The translations under genes were made by a program, and so were the position numbers. The notes below the pieces were generated by a model that worked only from the letters and a program-made list of their open reading frames with translations, did not search any database and was not told where the DNA came from. A DNA stretch of 64,000 nt from Anarhynchus alexandrinus. Lineage: Eukaryota > Chordata > Aves > Charadriiformes > Charadriidae. How positions within the stretch are numbered: the first letter of the stretch is position 1; every line of letters begins with the position of its first letter. Positions 12,734 to 25,319 of the stretch are shown piece after piece. Where the stretch lies: positions 38,425-102,424 of the forward strand of contig VUYV01000778.1 of assembly GCA_008711295.1 (NCBI GenBank), written 5' to 3'.

Positions 12734-12752
12734 CATATATATATATATATAC
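12734..12752. repeat. (AT)n microsatellite
   Basis: Short run of alternating A and T just upstream of a CR1 fragment. Confidence 0.85.
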
Positions 12753-12769
12753 ACTTCTCTATATTTAGG

Positions 12770-13320
12770 GAGTAGCCGATATGGATTTACAAAGGGGAAA
12801 ATCATTCATGCAGCTGATAGCCTTTGGCAAGGAGGTGACTACCTTGGTGGATGAGGGGAGTGAGGTGGATATTGTTTATCATGCCTTTAGGAAGGGTTTC
12901 AGCACTGTCTCCTGTAACACCTTCACTGATTAATTGATGAAGTACAGGCTAGACCAGTGGACAGCGAGGTGGAGTGCAAACTGGCTGAATGGCCAAGCTT
13001 ACAATATCGTGATCAGTGCATGAAGTCCAGCTGCAGGCCAGTCAGCCATGGTGTTACCTGAATCTGAGGCCAGTACTGCTTAACATCTTCATTAATGATC
13101 TGCATGATTGGGCAGGGTGCAGCCACAGCAAGTTTGCAGATGATACACAGCTGGAAGGACTGGTTGATACACTGGAGAAATCTTACTGCTGTTCACATGC
13201 TGCCACCCTGCTGCCACCCAGAGAGACCTCAACAGGCTGGAGAAATGGGCTGCGAGCAACCTCATGAAGTTCAGCCATGGGAAACGCAAAGTCCTGCGTT
13301 ACCTAGGGAGGTAAGTTTTT
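12770..13320 (+). mobile_element. CR1 LINE, reverse-transcriptase fragment
   Basis: Decayed ORF2 sequence: a Y-G-F-T-K-G-K-like block, a V-D-I-V-Y-H-A-F block corresponding to the D-x-x-x-A-F reverse-transcriptase motif, then LLNIFINDLHDWA and SKFADDTQLEG, the usual CR1 blocks near the polymerase active site. Several stops. The 3' tail is absent. Confidence 0.85.
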
Positions 13321-13743
13321 TGAGATGGTAACAATTAATAGCTCAAGGATGCCAGAGAAAACCCACTGGCTTTGAAGAGCTATAAAATATTAAGAAAAGG
13401 GGTGAAGAAAACGGGAATATTTCTCTCCGCGAGCCCTGGAGGCTGACTTTCCTCCATCTGACTGAAAAAGACTCTGGTTGTCTTACTGGGGCAGTGAATA
13501 TATCAATGATTAGTCTCATTACTTTTTGCTATACAGTGAGTGCAATAGCCAAGAAATAACTTCTGTGCACACATCAGTTGTCTGCATCCTGCCTGCAGCA
13601 TCTCTTGGTGCACAGTAAAAGTCAACCAAAAAAATTATCTTGAAAGAAATGGTCCTAATGTAACAAACACAAAGCAGGCGTGATTGTGTCCTGATTCTTA
13701 TGCCTGTGAGAGGGACAGAGGGAATGAGTTGTGGGAAAGGCAT

Positions 13744-13800
13744 TATAGAAACACAGAATCCCATCAGTGGGAAGGGATCTGCAAGTCTCTTGTGCAACTC
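13744..13800 (-). mobile_element. Short CR1 3' tail fragment
   Basis: About 55 bp with the diagnostic reverse-complement tail (AGAAACACAGAATCCC, then GTGGGAAGGGATCTGC). No body attached. Confidence 0.6.
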
Positions 13801-15780
13801 CTTGACTGAAGCAAAAAAGTGGATTACTGGTAGCGAGATCATTCAGAATTATCAGTCCCCACCAATATTACTTCATTAAGTTTTGGACCCTCATGGGATT
13901 CTCTAAAGAACAGATTACATACATTTTCTATACTGTGTTGCATACACATAGTGCACACATGTATATGTTATCTTGTGATATTATTGCTGTATCTTGCAGC
14001 ATGCTGAAATGGTCTCTCAGCTAAACAGTTACTGAGAAAAGAGACAGGGCAGCAACTGAGTCCTGAATCATTCCACTTACATCTGACATCTCAAACTCGC
14101 AGCTCTGTCTGGCTCCAGACTTCCAGTGTCTCTATCTTATACAGCTTTTTCCAACCCATAATAGTAAAGTTCATACAATTGTTTGAGAGAGTTTTAGTGT
14201 CACAGGGTGTCCCTCAGTAGCTCTCCCTGCTGGGCTGCAAGGACTCCCTTTGCCACGGGCTCAGCTTTTGTCTCTGAGTTGCCATCCCGAGGTTGGGGCA
14301 ATGCAGCTTGCTCAGCTGCAGAAAATGCCTGGCCTCTTGTGAGCAGGTCTCAGGGACAGTGGCTGCAAAGCTGGTGATGCTACAGGCAGCTAGGACGTGG
14401 GCTTTTCTGGAGGGGTCCCTCTTGGCTCAGAGGGTGACCAGTGAAGCCAGAGCGCTGCACATGTGTGGCACATGCAGCTTGCTGAAGCAGAAGGGAGGCA
14501 CTGCATGGATGGGGAACGGTGAGAAGGAACAAAAGTGGCTGCATGGCAATTTGTGAGCAATTGTGGGCATTCCGCCTGCAAACTCTTAGGTGAGATTCTC
14601 CATGGGCCAGTCAAGGGGATGGGACATGGTGCAGGTGAGCTGAACCCCTGCCACCTTATGCCTGTGCTATCTCTGAAATGGGAGCAGGACAAGCACTGCT
14701 GTCATCCAGGGGTTTATTTCAAGGTAGAAGGGTGCAGACTACATATAATAAGAGAGCATTTGTTCTTTAGTTTAAACAGTGCATTCATTAACTAGTCTTC
14801 CTATGTTTGCTACCCCAAAGCATGCTGGAACAAGACCAGACTGTCAAATCTCTTCAGCTCGTTTCTCATTATCTTGATTATCAAAACATGTAGTTAAGGA
14901 GGAGCAGAACAAGGAAGCTTAGACACATCAATGTATGCGTTGCCATCAGCTGTCTGGGCAGGAGCAAAATTTCTATTGTTTCCCTGCATTTTCCCTGAGA
15001 TTTTACACAGCCATTAATTTGCTTGACTGTCCCTACCCACCCCAAACATTGGCATGTACTTCCCTGAGCCAGGTCCCTGAGCAGGACCCCTCTGTCCTGC
15101 AAGGAGCAGCTCTGGGCCGAGCAGCAGATTCCACTATGCCCCATGCCTCTCCTCAGCCTCCTGGTTTCCCATCCTTTGGGAGTGGAAGCTACTTTTCCTC
15201 CTTTTCAGATGCCATTTCTTGCAACAAACTCAGCAACCCCATAAGCTTAGAAAAAAGTAAGGACCTAGATGATTTCACTTATTTGCCTGGAATTGAAATG
15301 TGGAAATAGTGAGTGTTATATCTTCCCCAGCTGGGTGTATTCTGTAAAACTGTGGGTGGCATGAGAGCTGGGGACGGAGGTACCATGTGCCCCAGGAGGG
15401 CAGTTCTCACCATGTCCAGCTCATCTGTTGGCCTGGCTGTGCCAGACAAAGGGAAAATGGGGTCCTCCCCTGGATTTTCCATCTGTAGGTCCTCTGTGTG
15501 GGGGTTTGTCTCTGGACAGGGCTTCAAGTACAGATATTTACAGTTTCAGTCCTGTTTTCCAGAAGAGCCTGCTGCCCCAGTGGCATCTCAGTGGAGAAGT
15601 GGACCGGGAGTTGGATGAGGGCAATGGAAGTCTCTTTTTGGGGTCAAGGACAGTGAGTTTCTGAAGTCTTTTGCCCCTCTCAGAGTTGTCATTTTCCCAC
15701 TGCCTTGAAGGCTAACACCAAGGCAACAGTTCCATGCATGACAATTCATACCTCTGGAGAAATCAGTGGGAAATGACCCA
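13801..15780. other. Intergenic, no supported gene
   Basis: Several open frames of 80-125 codons (for example 14935-15309 plus) overlap one another on both strands and match nothing recognisable. No RNA gene or repeat array seen. Confidence 0.4.
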
Positions 15781-15781
15781 T

Positions 15782-16615
15782 TTCCAGAATCATGGAATTA
15801 CGGAATTTTCGGAGTTGGAAGGGACCTCTAGAGATCATCTAGACCAACTCCCCTGCTAAAGCAGGATTGCCTAGAGCACATTACTCAGGACTGCATCCAG
15901 GCGGGTCTTGAAAATCTCCAGAGAAGGGGACTCCACCACCTCCCTGGGCAGCCTGTTCCATTGCTCGGTCACCCTAACTGTAAAGAAGTTTTTCCATGTA
16001 TTTGAACGGAACTTCCTATGTTCCAACTTGTGCCCGTTGCCCCTCGTCCTGTCACTGGGAACCACTGAAAAGAGTCTGGCTCCATCCTCCTTCAACCCAC
16101 CCTTTAGATACTTGTACACAATAATAAAGTCTCCCCTCAACCTTCTCTTCTCCATGCTAAAGAGTCCCACCTCTCTCAGCCTTTCCTCATAAAGGAGATG
16201 CTCCAATCCCTCAGTCATCTTAGTTGCCCTATGCTGGACTCTCTCCAGCCCTACCCTGTCCCTCTTGACTGGGGAGCCCAGAACTGGACACAGTATTCCA
16301 GTTGTGGCCTCACCAGTGCAGAGTAGAGGGGGAGAATGACCTCCCTTGACCTACTGGCCGCACTCTTCCCTATGCAGCCCAGGATTCCATTGGCCTTTTT
16401 GGCAACAAGGGCACATTGCTGGGTCATAGATAATTTACCATCTATAAGGACCCCCCAGATCCTTCTCCTCACAACTACTTCCCAGCAGGTCCACCCCTAA
16501 CCTATACTGGTGCCTAGCATTCTTCCTCCCCAGGTGCAGGACCCTGCACTTGCTCTTGTTGAACCTCATTAAGTTCTTCTCTGCCCAGCTCTCCAGCCTG
16601 TCCAGGTTACAGAAA
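15782..16615 (-). mobile_element. CR1 LINE, 3' portion, reverse strand
   Basis: Starts with the AGAATCATGGAATTACGG tail, GAGTTGGAAGGGACCTCTAG, and runs back through the ORF2 C-terminus; the 115-codon minus frame 15871-16218 is the better preserved part. Ends about 16615 within ORF2. Confidence 0.92.
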
Positions 16616-19600
16616 CAGGACTGCTGGGGAAATGTCCTGCTATGAAGTGTCATGGTATGAGGAACAGTTGTGGTTTGAACGCTCAGCTTGTGTTTAACAC
16701 AGTGGTGTGGGCAAGGGATGTACCGCTTCTGTGTGGTGGCTGCTCATTGTATGTGGATTTGCATCTCACCCTCACTGGTGACTGATGTGTTTGCTTCTCA
16801 GAACCAAAGGAGAAGCTGTGACTTGGATGATATGACATCTTGGTGCTTTCTTGGTGCTCCGCAAAGTGTGTTTCAAGCTGGGCAGTAAACTGTGCCCAGC
16901 TGGATAGATGTGGTGCGCACGCCACACCGACCCCAGCTTCACAATGACTTCCAGGGATGCACCTCCCTCGGCTGGGTACAGCAAAGTGCTGATGACTGGG
17001 ACATGCCCCTTGCCATGGGATGTGCCCTCTGGTCTTTTTGGAGGAAAGATCTTGCTGCCAAGATGAACAGCATTGGGTGCAAACAAGCTCCCCACTCAGG
17101 AAATGGTGGGGGGATTATGGAGATGTTTAGAAACCTGCTACTACACAGACCCTGCCATAAATAAGTCCAGGTGTGGGTAGCCCTTTGCCCGGCCCTGGGT
17201 AGCGGCTCCCAGTGGGACAGTGGGTCTTTCTCTCCCCGAGTCAGTCCCCCTGTGGTCTTTCCTGGCCACCACCTTGGTAGCTGGAGTGGTGCTAGGGTTG
17301 ATGATCAAGAGGCATGTCCAAGTGAGTCCCCCGGCTGAGCCCTGGCCTTGAAAGAGGCAGACCCGAGAAAGGGGAGATGTGCTGGCCACAGCAGGAGCTG
17401 GGAAGAGGCCTGACAGCACTTGCTGAGGGGTCATTCGAGCTGACCTTCTCTTCAGGTGACATGAAGCCTTGCAGTGGTGGGAAGGAGCTGCAGAGGTCAG
17501 TGGGACAGTGCTGTGTGATGGGTGAGAAGGTGACCACTTGGGAACAGGGACATGGAGAAAGGTGTGGAGGATTTTAGAGGGCAGTTTCTTGAGGAGCTCA
17601 CCTTTCACACAGGAGAGTTGGGTCCAGGGCCCAGCTCTGCCTCCCCTGATTTTCTGCAAATAAGACAGAAGAGACATAATAAAAGGCCATACAAGTCACA
17701 CAAGCCACAAAAACTCATCTGGAAACAGCGACACTAGTGAGGGCTTCCCACACCAGGAGTGGGACCCGTGCTGCCTGCGTGAGAAACCAGAATCCTCAGT
17801 GCTGGACCCCATGGGAAGGGGTAAGGGATGCCATGACAGATGCAGGAAGCCTCCCTTTCAGGGGTGCCCCACCTACCTCTTGCCTACCTTGAAATCCTCC
17901 TGGGCCACCAGTGATCATGGAGCCCTGGGTATGAGGCAGTGCCCAGGGAAGGTGCAGAGCTGTGCGAGAAGGTGCTCCTCTTCATGGCTGCCCAGCTACA
18001 AGGCCCACTCATGTAGTGAACTGAGGGTACTGTTGGGGGGGCCATGCCAGAGTCAGTATTGCTTTTCATTTCCTGCCTCCTCTGGGTTCATTGCACTGGG
18101 GACCATGGAAGAGCCTTCCACAGGCTCTTCAGAAGGCTGTTCTAGTTCATTCAGTCACAAAGAAAGAAATAATGTCCAGGGTGGCCTATGGGGAGGCAAC
18201 AATAAGAGCATCCCCATGGGGCCCTGTTCTACCCTTTCTGCCCTGCTGGCTGAGAGCCACTAGGCTCTGGATCTCAGTGGAGACCTGGGCAGTGATACTG
18301 CAAGCCCTGCCCCACCAAAGAGGGACCATCCTAGTAGCGGTGCCCTTGGCTCCTCTGCTGAGGAGCCATGCATGTGCAGGGGACATGTCCTTGGACTGGG
18401 ACAGATCCTGAGTGGGAACCACATGGCCCAGCCCTCCTATGGTGCAACTGTTGAGGATGCTCACAGGAGCACAGCGTGAACTTAACCCTGCTTTTCTTGT
18501 GCCCATGTTCATCCATGGGGCTCCCCGGGCATGGGGCTCTGGAGCTGAAGAGCTGCTGGGCTGCTCAACCCAGAACCCAGCCATTGCTCACGCCATGCAT
18601 CTTCATGTAGCCACGGACAATCTTGAGGTTAGATTGTTTTTAGTTTTCACAGCTTAGTGTGGTCAGAGCATGAACGTGGGAAGCTGAACCCAGGCCCTTA
18701 TACCTGCAGTGAAGATACTTCAGCTTTGAGGTACCTGCCCAGAAGCAATCAGTCTCTCTCCTCCTGAGCCCCATGCACACACAGACCTGCTGAGCTCTGC
18801 TGATCCCTAGGGGTGGGGCGATGAGCCTGAGCCCTCCAGGCTGAACAACATCCATGCTTCTGCTTCATAACTGCATCAGTCTGGGGTTCTGCTTCATCTC
18901 CACTGTCACTTCCCAGCTCTAAACTCCCTGCACAGTCCTTCACCAGAAGTCCCCAGCACATGACCTTTGCAGGAAGAGGAGGCAGGAAAGTTTCCAGGCA
19001 CAGGGATTCCTTGTAAATGCAGGCAGCTCACTAAAAATAGAGATATTTAAGGACAGAAGGGAGAGAAGGAAAGGCAAAACAGTCATTTGAAGCCAACTGA
19101 CCCAATGTGTTACAATGCAAGAGGAAAAAACAAGAAAAGGATGCAAACCTATGGTCTGAGTACTTCAAGTCTAGCAGAAGTGTCTAGTCTGCATTTGCTT
19201 TATTGCTTGACACCTCTCCCATTTCAGAAGAAGCACCTGAGGATCACGGGTATTGGCCCAAGAATGAGCAGGGGTGGAATGTTTTTCTGGGCTCAGCCTC
19301 AAACCCGCAGGTCCCTCAGTCTGTAAAAGGAATGGATCACAAATGTTGCAGAGAAGTGAGAGATGCTCTGGAAGGCAGGTGGGTAATTTGAACACCCAGT
19401 ACTGTGTGAATGGGAGACCCCACTCGGTTCATAGCTGCATAAGGAGTCCCACTCCTGTGGGCACTGTGGCTCAACCAGCCAAAGCATCTGCCAGATAAAC
19501 AGGGGATCCCGAGCACAGCACCTGCATTGTAAGCACTCTTGGAAAACTGCACTTTTTGCAGTGACTGTCATCAGAGATGCACTTTTACCTTCACCTGGCC

Positions 19601-19646
19601 TTGTAACAGGACTTTGTACCAGCGGCCAGACCTGGTGATGATTGTA
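16616..19646. other. Intergenic with a possible single membrane exon
   Basis: Three kilobases without a recognised gene. The longest frame (17141-17677, minus, 178 codons) looks like chance. The one suggestive item, an exon-like block at 17203-17321, is listed separately. ATTTGCAT at 16757-16764 is an inverted octamer motif with no V segment beside it. Confidence 0.4.
17203..17321 (+). other. Candidate transmembrane exon of an unknown receptor
   Basis: A 119-nt block between a splice acceptor (CCCTGGGTAG) and a strong donor (CAA|GTGAGT). In its only long open frame it encodes about 39 residues: a short S/P-rich stalk, a hydrophobic run WSFLATTLVAGVVLGLMI, then the basic stop-transfer KRH. 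This is the usual layout of a type I receptor membrane exon. No neighbouring ectodomain exon was recognised, so it may be a relict or chance. Confidence 0.3.
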
Positions 19647-20135
19647 TAGAATCATAGAATCATAGAATTGCTGAGGTTGGAAGGGACCTTTAAGATCATC
19701 AAGTCCAACCATTAACCTACCCTGACAAAACCACTTCTAAACCATGTCCCTAAGTACCACATCTACCTTTTTTTAAACACCTCCAGGGATGGCAACTCCA
19801 CCACCTCCCTGGGCAGCCTATTTCAATGTTTAATAACCCTTTCAGTGAAAAAATGTTTCCTAATATCCAATCTAAACCTCCCCTGACATAACTTGAACCC
19901 ATTTCCTCTTGTCCTATCACTTTTCACCAGGGAGAAGAGGTCAGCCCTCACCTCTCTACAACCTCCTTTCAGGTAATTGTAGAGGGTGGTAAGGTCTCCC
20001 CTCAGCCTCCTCTTCTCCAGGCTAAACAACCTCACTTCCCTCAGTTGTTCCTCATAAGATTTGTCCTCCAGACCCCTCACCAGCTTTATAGCCCTTCTCT
20101 GGACATGCTCCAACACCTCAATGTAATGTATACCC
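19647..20135 (-). mobile_element. CR1 LINE, 3' end, reverse strand
   Basis: Begins with repeated ATAGAATC octamers (19647-19670), then GAGGTTGGAAGGGACC and the ORF2 C-terminal part. The body breaks off near 20135. Confidence 0.92.
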
Positions 20136-20324
20136 ACTGCATACCCTCTTCTTCTTACCCCGGCTGTGCTGCTGAAGGAAACTGCCCATCTCCTGCAGCC
20201 AAGCGCCTCCTTGGAGTCTCTGCCTCCTAGAGACAGAACTTCCCTGGAGAAAAAGCTCACAAGTGAACAAGAAGAGTCCTCACTTTCACTTGCCCTTATC
20301 TACACCGTATCCAAGTATCAGCAA

Positions 20325-20785
20325 GAAACACAGAATCATTTAGGTTGGAAAAGACCTTTAAGATCATCGACTCTAACTGTTAACCTGACACTGCCAAGTC
20401 CACCACTAAACTATGTCCCTCGGCACGACATCTACACGTCCTTTAAATACTTCCAGGGATGGTGACTCAACCACTTCCCTGGGCAGCCTCTTTCAATATC
20501 TGACAACCCTCTCGATGAAGAAATTTTTCCTAATATCCATCCTAAACCTCCCCTGGTGCAACTTGAGTCTATTTCCTCTTGTCTTGTCACTTGTTATTAG
20601 GGAGAAGAGACCGACCCCCACCTTGCTACACCATCCATTCAGGTAGCTGTAGAGAGTGATAAGGTGTCCCCTCAGCCTCCTTTTCTCCAGGCTTAACAAC
20701 TCCAGTTCCCTCTGACGCTCCTCATAAGACTTGTTCTCTAGACCGCTCACCAGCTTTGTTACTCTTTGGACGTGCTCCAGCATCT
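20325..20785 (-). mobile_element. CR1 LINE, 3' end, reverse strand
   Basis: A second, similarly oriented CR1 copy some 190 bp from the previous one. It has the CAGAATCATTTAGGTTGGAA tail followed by the ORF2 C-terminal region up to about 20785. Its similarity to the preceding copy suggests a related subfamily. Confidence 0.9.
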
Positions 20786-20789
20786 CAAT

Positions 20790-23274
20790 TATTTTTATTA
20801 ACCAGAAGTTAATAGTACTGAAATCCCCATTAGGAATTTAGAACTAATGCCACCAGACTATGTTCAAGGTACTGCTGTATCGTGACTACTCCAGCCCTGG
20901 GGGCTCTGGCCTAGGAGGATCAAACCCTGAAATCTTGCTGGTTTGGAAAGCTAAAGTGGCCCTCCTGATGCACAGAGCTGCGTTTGTGGGGGATGCACCT
21001 CCCTTCCCTTCTCCAAGGGCCTGTTACTTCGCCCTCTCAGATCCCTTTTCCTCTGGTGAGGCAGTGTCAGACTCAGAAGAGCAGAGATGACATCCCCAAG
21101 CAGCTCTTCTCTAGGATCTGGTCCAAAATGACCTGCTTCTGGCCTTTACCTGCCAATAGCTGCTCTCCACTTGCTAGCACAACTCAAGTCCACAACTCAG
21201 GGCCCTGCAAACCCATTCCTCGAAGGAAACCTTCCTAGGGTCTTTGCAGTGCCTTAGCAAGACACAGCAAACTGGGTCATGGCTCAGCTCTGTAGGGGTT
21301 TGGAAGACCTGCTGTGCAAATTAGCCCCAGCATCAGCTCTCAGTAGGGTAACTGCTCACTTTTACCCTAGTCTGGCAAAGACAAGAAAAAAAGGAAGCCA
21401 AAAAGTTGTTGCTTTTGGCCCCTGTTCCTCTTGGGTTTTCTTAATCCGGTAAGAAACTTTCTTACTTTGAGCAAGAAAAGCTTTTGGAATTAATTCTTGC
21501 TCTGTTTCCTTTGACACTCACAGCACCAGATGCTCAGGTGTTGGGCTGGAGTTGAGATGATGGCATCACTTTTAAGTAGTTTATAAAGAGGATCTGAGAT
21601 CTGTGAGCGAGGAGACTTGGGAAATAAATCACAGGACAACCACATGTCTTTGTAAATGAAGTGTGGAGATAACCTGCTTTCTGTCCTCATATTCACCTCC
21701 TGCAACCCCTGCGCTCCACCATTCCTCACCCATGGACTGAGGCACCAGGAACGGCCTTTTTTTAACCTAGAATTATGGGCGTGGCTCACATTTTGGGTAA
21801 CACCCTTGATTTTTGAGGTATCTAGAAACACAGGCTTACCTGCAGAACTGTTGATGCCCAAGTGACATTTATGGATTGTTATGAACTGGAAAAGAATGTG
21901 ATTAGTTTACAGAAACTACTATTAATTTATGGCTCCAGAGTCTTTTACAGTAAAACCCTGTGGCACATTCATGGCTCTGGTAACCCCTTTATCTGTGTGC
22001 CACTTTATGAGGCTTCTGTAAAAAGCAGCCATTTACTCAGTGTGCTTTGTTGTCACTTAAACTGTACTGCGACTCTAACCACATGCAGTGCCCCAGCTAT
22101 GCTAGAAATGTATTGCTTCACATACTGTTGGTTCAACAGGCATCACCTCCCCAGCTTCTCCTGCTCAAAGGTCTTCTGGTGGACTTTCAGGACTGTAGAT
22201 CAGGTGCCGCTGGCTTTTCCAAAATACTTTTCAAGGTAAAAAAAAGCATTGGTCTTGCCTGGCTGCTGTCAGAATGACAGTAAACAGGATGAACCACGTG
22301 GTTTTGCTTCCTTCCCAGGTAGCCCCTTTTGCAGTGGCTTCTGTCCCTTTGCAGGAGGGATGTTGCAGATCAGGCGAGATAGTGCTGACAAGATGCACAG
22401 ACTTTCAAGCACATTTTTGCCATGAGACTAGAGTCTAGGCTTTATGGAGACTAGTTTGATAGGTGTGTGCATGTAGTGTTGAAATGAGGGTAACATCTTT
22501 TTGCCTTTTCCAGGTCCACGGGCTGAGGGAGTAGGGAGATCTGTGGTGGGAGGTTGGAATCCAATGCAAAGAGCTTGTTTGTAAGCCTGGGCATCACCTT
22601 TCCTCTGTTTTGAGCACTGCCACCTGCTCTGCAAAGGACAAATTATTCAAGAAATAGGAAAACTCTCACCTGAACAGGGGCTTGAGACCTGAACCCTCAG
22701 ATTAAAAGACTGTTGCTCATCCAGCTAAGTTATCCAGACTCCCTGAAGGAGAAGAACGGAGCCCAGCCCAGGATTCCAGCACTAGTTAGCAGACACTGGG
22801 CTTTCCAGTAAGATTTACGGAGTTGGAGGGAAATCCTGGGCTCAGCAATAAATGATTACCTTGAAGGGCCAACTGGGTTAAGATCACCCTTTCAGATTTT
22901 TATTCAGAAGAGCGTACTCATTGCCAGACAGAAGTCAGAACTTCAGGTCCAGGAGGAGAGCTTGCAGAAGCTGTGTTACACAGTTGTTTGTCCTGTTGAT
23001 CAGTCCTATCCCAAGCTGAGTGTGGAAAAACAGTGGTTCTTGTACAAAATGTTAAAGTGTGTAGGAGAATTCTTACAGTCATTCTTTTACCTATTTTTAA
23101 TATTTATGCTTTTAATATATTCCAGAAAAGCCAAACATTTATGCCCCCAAGCCTATGTGTGGTATTTGGTGAAAGATGACTCTTCACTGCCAGAGGTGTG
23201 AATGCCAGAACTACAGGGAGACACTGCAGGACTTCCCACAGATTTCCACTCCTCTCTGCCTACCCACCAGCTTG
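20790..23274. other. Intergenic, no supported gene
   Basis: Mixed-composition DNA with short frames only. A 79-codon plus frame (22962-23201) has one hydrophobic stretch but no exon or promoter context. No repeats recognised. Confidence 0.4.
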
Positions 23275-23279
23275 CCTAC
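23275..23279. repeat. Left target-site duplication (CCTAC) of the solo LTR
   Basis: CCTAC here is repeated exactly at 24124-24128 on the other side of the LTR. Confidence 0.75.
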
Positions 23280-24123
23280 TGTCACGGTCCACTCCTCGGT
23301 GGACGCGTGATGGTTCATTTCAGCTGTGATCTCGAAGCGCAAAAAGAAATGGCATCAGGCCCAGGGAGTTATGCATTCAACACACAATCACTTTATTGGT
23401 TTTGCCCGTAAAGTGGCTTGCGATAGAAAGAAGGAAGAATAGGAAAGATGAGGTAAAAAGGGGGGAAAGAGGATTATAGCTACCACCACGGGTCCACCGG
23501 CGTCCCAATGGTCCCGAATCCAGAAGGCGTTCCGCTGCTTCTTCTTCGACCGTCGTGGTCTCTCGGTGGGGAAGATCTTCAGAAATTCAGTTGCTGAGGA
23601 ACCATCTTTTATGCTAGGTAGCACACCTTGCTCCTCCTTGGACCCACCTCCACTCCACCTCTGTCCCGTGGAAAGGTGCCAATCTCCGCCTGTCTGGAGT
23701 AAGGCTTCCACGCATGCCCGGAGAGGAGTGTTTGAGGCGTGGTCAGCTTTGGAGGCAGGTAGCTTCTTACCAGGAGGTGTGTTTTTATATTATAATGACA
23801 TTATAATGAGGAAAGTTCAACTGAGGTTCGAGATTGCTTCATCGGTACTGGCACAGCCATTGCGATCCATCTTTTTCGACAGCAGTTCTCTGCTTTGCTG
23901 CTCCAGTAGAATAGGCTTGTACCAGGTAATGACACTGTTCGTACCTTTGTACCATGGTAACGACACTGCTCGTACCTCAGTCCCTTCTCCAAGGTTTCCA
24001 CATCTGATAACAACCAGCTTAGCGAGCCACTGCAAACTCATGTCAAGATGTTAGTCCAGGTTTTGGGGCCTAGTCCCTGATGACAATGTTGAGACAATAC
24101 CGATCTTCTGATCGACTCTTACA
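23280..24123 (-). mobile_element. Solo LTR of an endogenous retrovirus
   Basis: An 844-bp element with TGTCACGG at its left end and CTCTTACA at its right end, so TG...CA on either strand, flanked by 5-bp direct repeats CCTAC. A reverse-strand AATAAA at about 23390-23395 lies near the lower-coordinate end, which sets the transcription sense as minus. It contains two adjacent copies of a roughly 32-bp repeat (about 23915-23978, GTACC...GACACTG...CGTACC). No internal retroviral sequence is present, as expected after LTR-LTR recombination. The 163-codon plus frame inside (23566-24054) is non-coding. A 5-bp duplication is common for ERVL-type elements, but the class is inferred. Confidence 0.85.
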
Positions 24124-24128
24124 CCTAC
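24124..24128. repeat. Right target-site duplication (CCTAC) of the solo LTR
   Basis: Exact partner of 23275-23279. Confidence 0.75.
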
Positions 24129-25054
24129 ATGCCCACAGGCTCACCTTCCCTCCACAATGATTTAAGTCTGCTGCCTGTAGCCAGTCTCAGGGAATCAGGT
24201 CTGTCCTTTCAAGAAAACAGATAGAAAGAAATAGGAGATCAAGATTCTCTTTCAGTCTGCCCCTACTTAAAGAAGAGCAGTACATATGGTGCATATAAGT
24301 CAAATGGCAACACTTCACTTGTACTTCACTTTCTTGTCATTCCTTCAATGAAAATACCGATTTCCAGACATTTCCTCTGTGGGCTGCAAGAAAAGTGGCA
24401 CAGATAGAAGAAAGAGGGGAAACAAACTGTGAAAAAATGTTATTCACAAAAAAAGAAATCAAAGAGGACAGGCAACAAAAGGAAAGGCTGCTCATGAATA
24501 AAATTTATTTCCTTCTTTTGCTTTAAATAAAAATGAGTGTAGAAAAAAAATCAAAAAGCCTTGGGGGAAGATAAATCCAGAGAAGATCACTGGGAAAATA
24601 CTAACACCTTGGTCATTCAATTGTTGCATTACCAGGGTGCCCAAGGAGCCACATTTTCCTCTCACTGGCTAAAAACCACCTCTGCTGTTCTCAGAACAGC
24701 CCACCTCTGAAATTCAGATGCAGCACTGAGAGAATGAAAACAATTACAATCATTATATCACTCCCATCTCCTGTCCTTAAAACTGGTTGATCATTGCTTG
24801 AGGCCCTGCAGCATGACCCACTCATTCCTACTTACCACTCCAGTCGTACCCTCTATTTAGGACACATTTTCAGCACTGTCAGGCTTGTTCCTGTTTCCAC
24901 TTTACTGTCTGCTTCAGTCTATTTCTAAAGCTTTCTCTGGAGCTCCCTCTGGAGTGTGTATGGGCACTTGGTTAGTCCTGATTCAGCAAGGCTTGGGGAG
25001 TCCCTCTAACAAGGACTGAGACATAACAGCTTCAAACCACCATTCATCAGACAA
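24129..25054. other. Intergenic, A/T-rich, nothing recognised
   Basis: No open frame of note, no RNA gene and no repeat I can name. Confidence 0.4.
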
Positions 25055-25059
25055 TTGGA

Positions 25060-25310
25060 AGAAGCCCCATGTTTGCAGACCCAGGTCCTCATGGGGGACT
25101 TGAACCACCCCCTTACCTGCTGGAGGGGCAACACAGCAGGGCACAGGCAATCCAGGAGGTTTCTGGAGCGCACTTATGAAAACTTCCTAACACAGGTGAT
25201 GGAGATGCTGATGAGGAGATGTGCTGTGGCGGACCAGATGCTTATAAACAAGGAAGGACTTACTGGGGATATGAGGCTGGGGGCAGCCTTGGTTGCATGA
25301 GCTGGTCAAT
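25060..25310 (+). mobile_element. CR1 LINE, endonuclease-region fragment
   Basis: The frame 25055-25300 shows the CR1 ORF2 endonuclease block: LMGDLNHPLTCWRGNTAGH, QSRRFLERTYENFL, then NKEGLTGDMRLGAALVA. The D-x-N-H pattern is the conserved endonuclease element. Isolated 5' piece without reverse transcriptase. Confidence 0.8.
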
Positions 25311-25319
25311 GATATGCTG

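Noticed and set aside
16757..16764. ATTTGCAT octamer as a light-chain V promoter
   Set aside because: No leader or V exon follows within 1 kb.
17141..17677. 178-codon open frame on the minus strand
   Set aside because: Proline/serine-rich chance frame, antisense to the better-supported exon-like block at 17203-17321.
23566..24054. 163-codon open frame on the plus strand
   Set aside because: Lies wholly inside the solo LTR and against its transcription sense.
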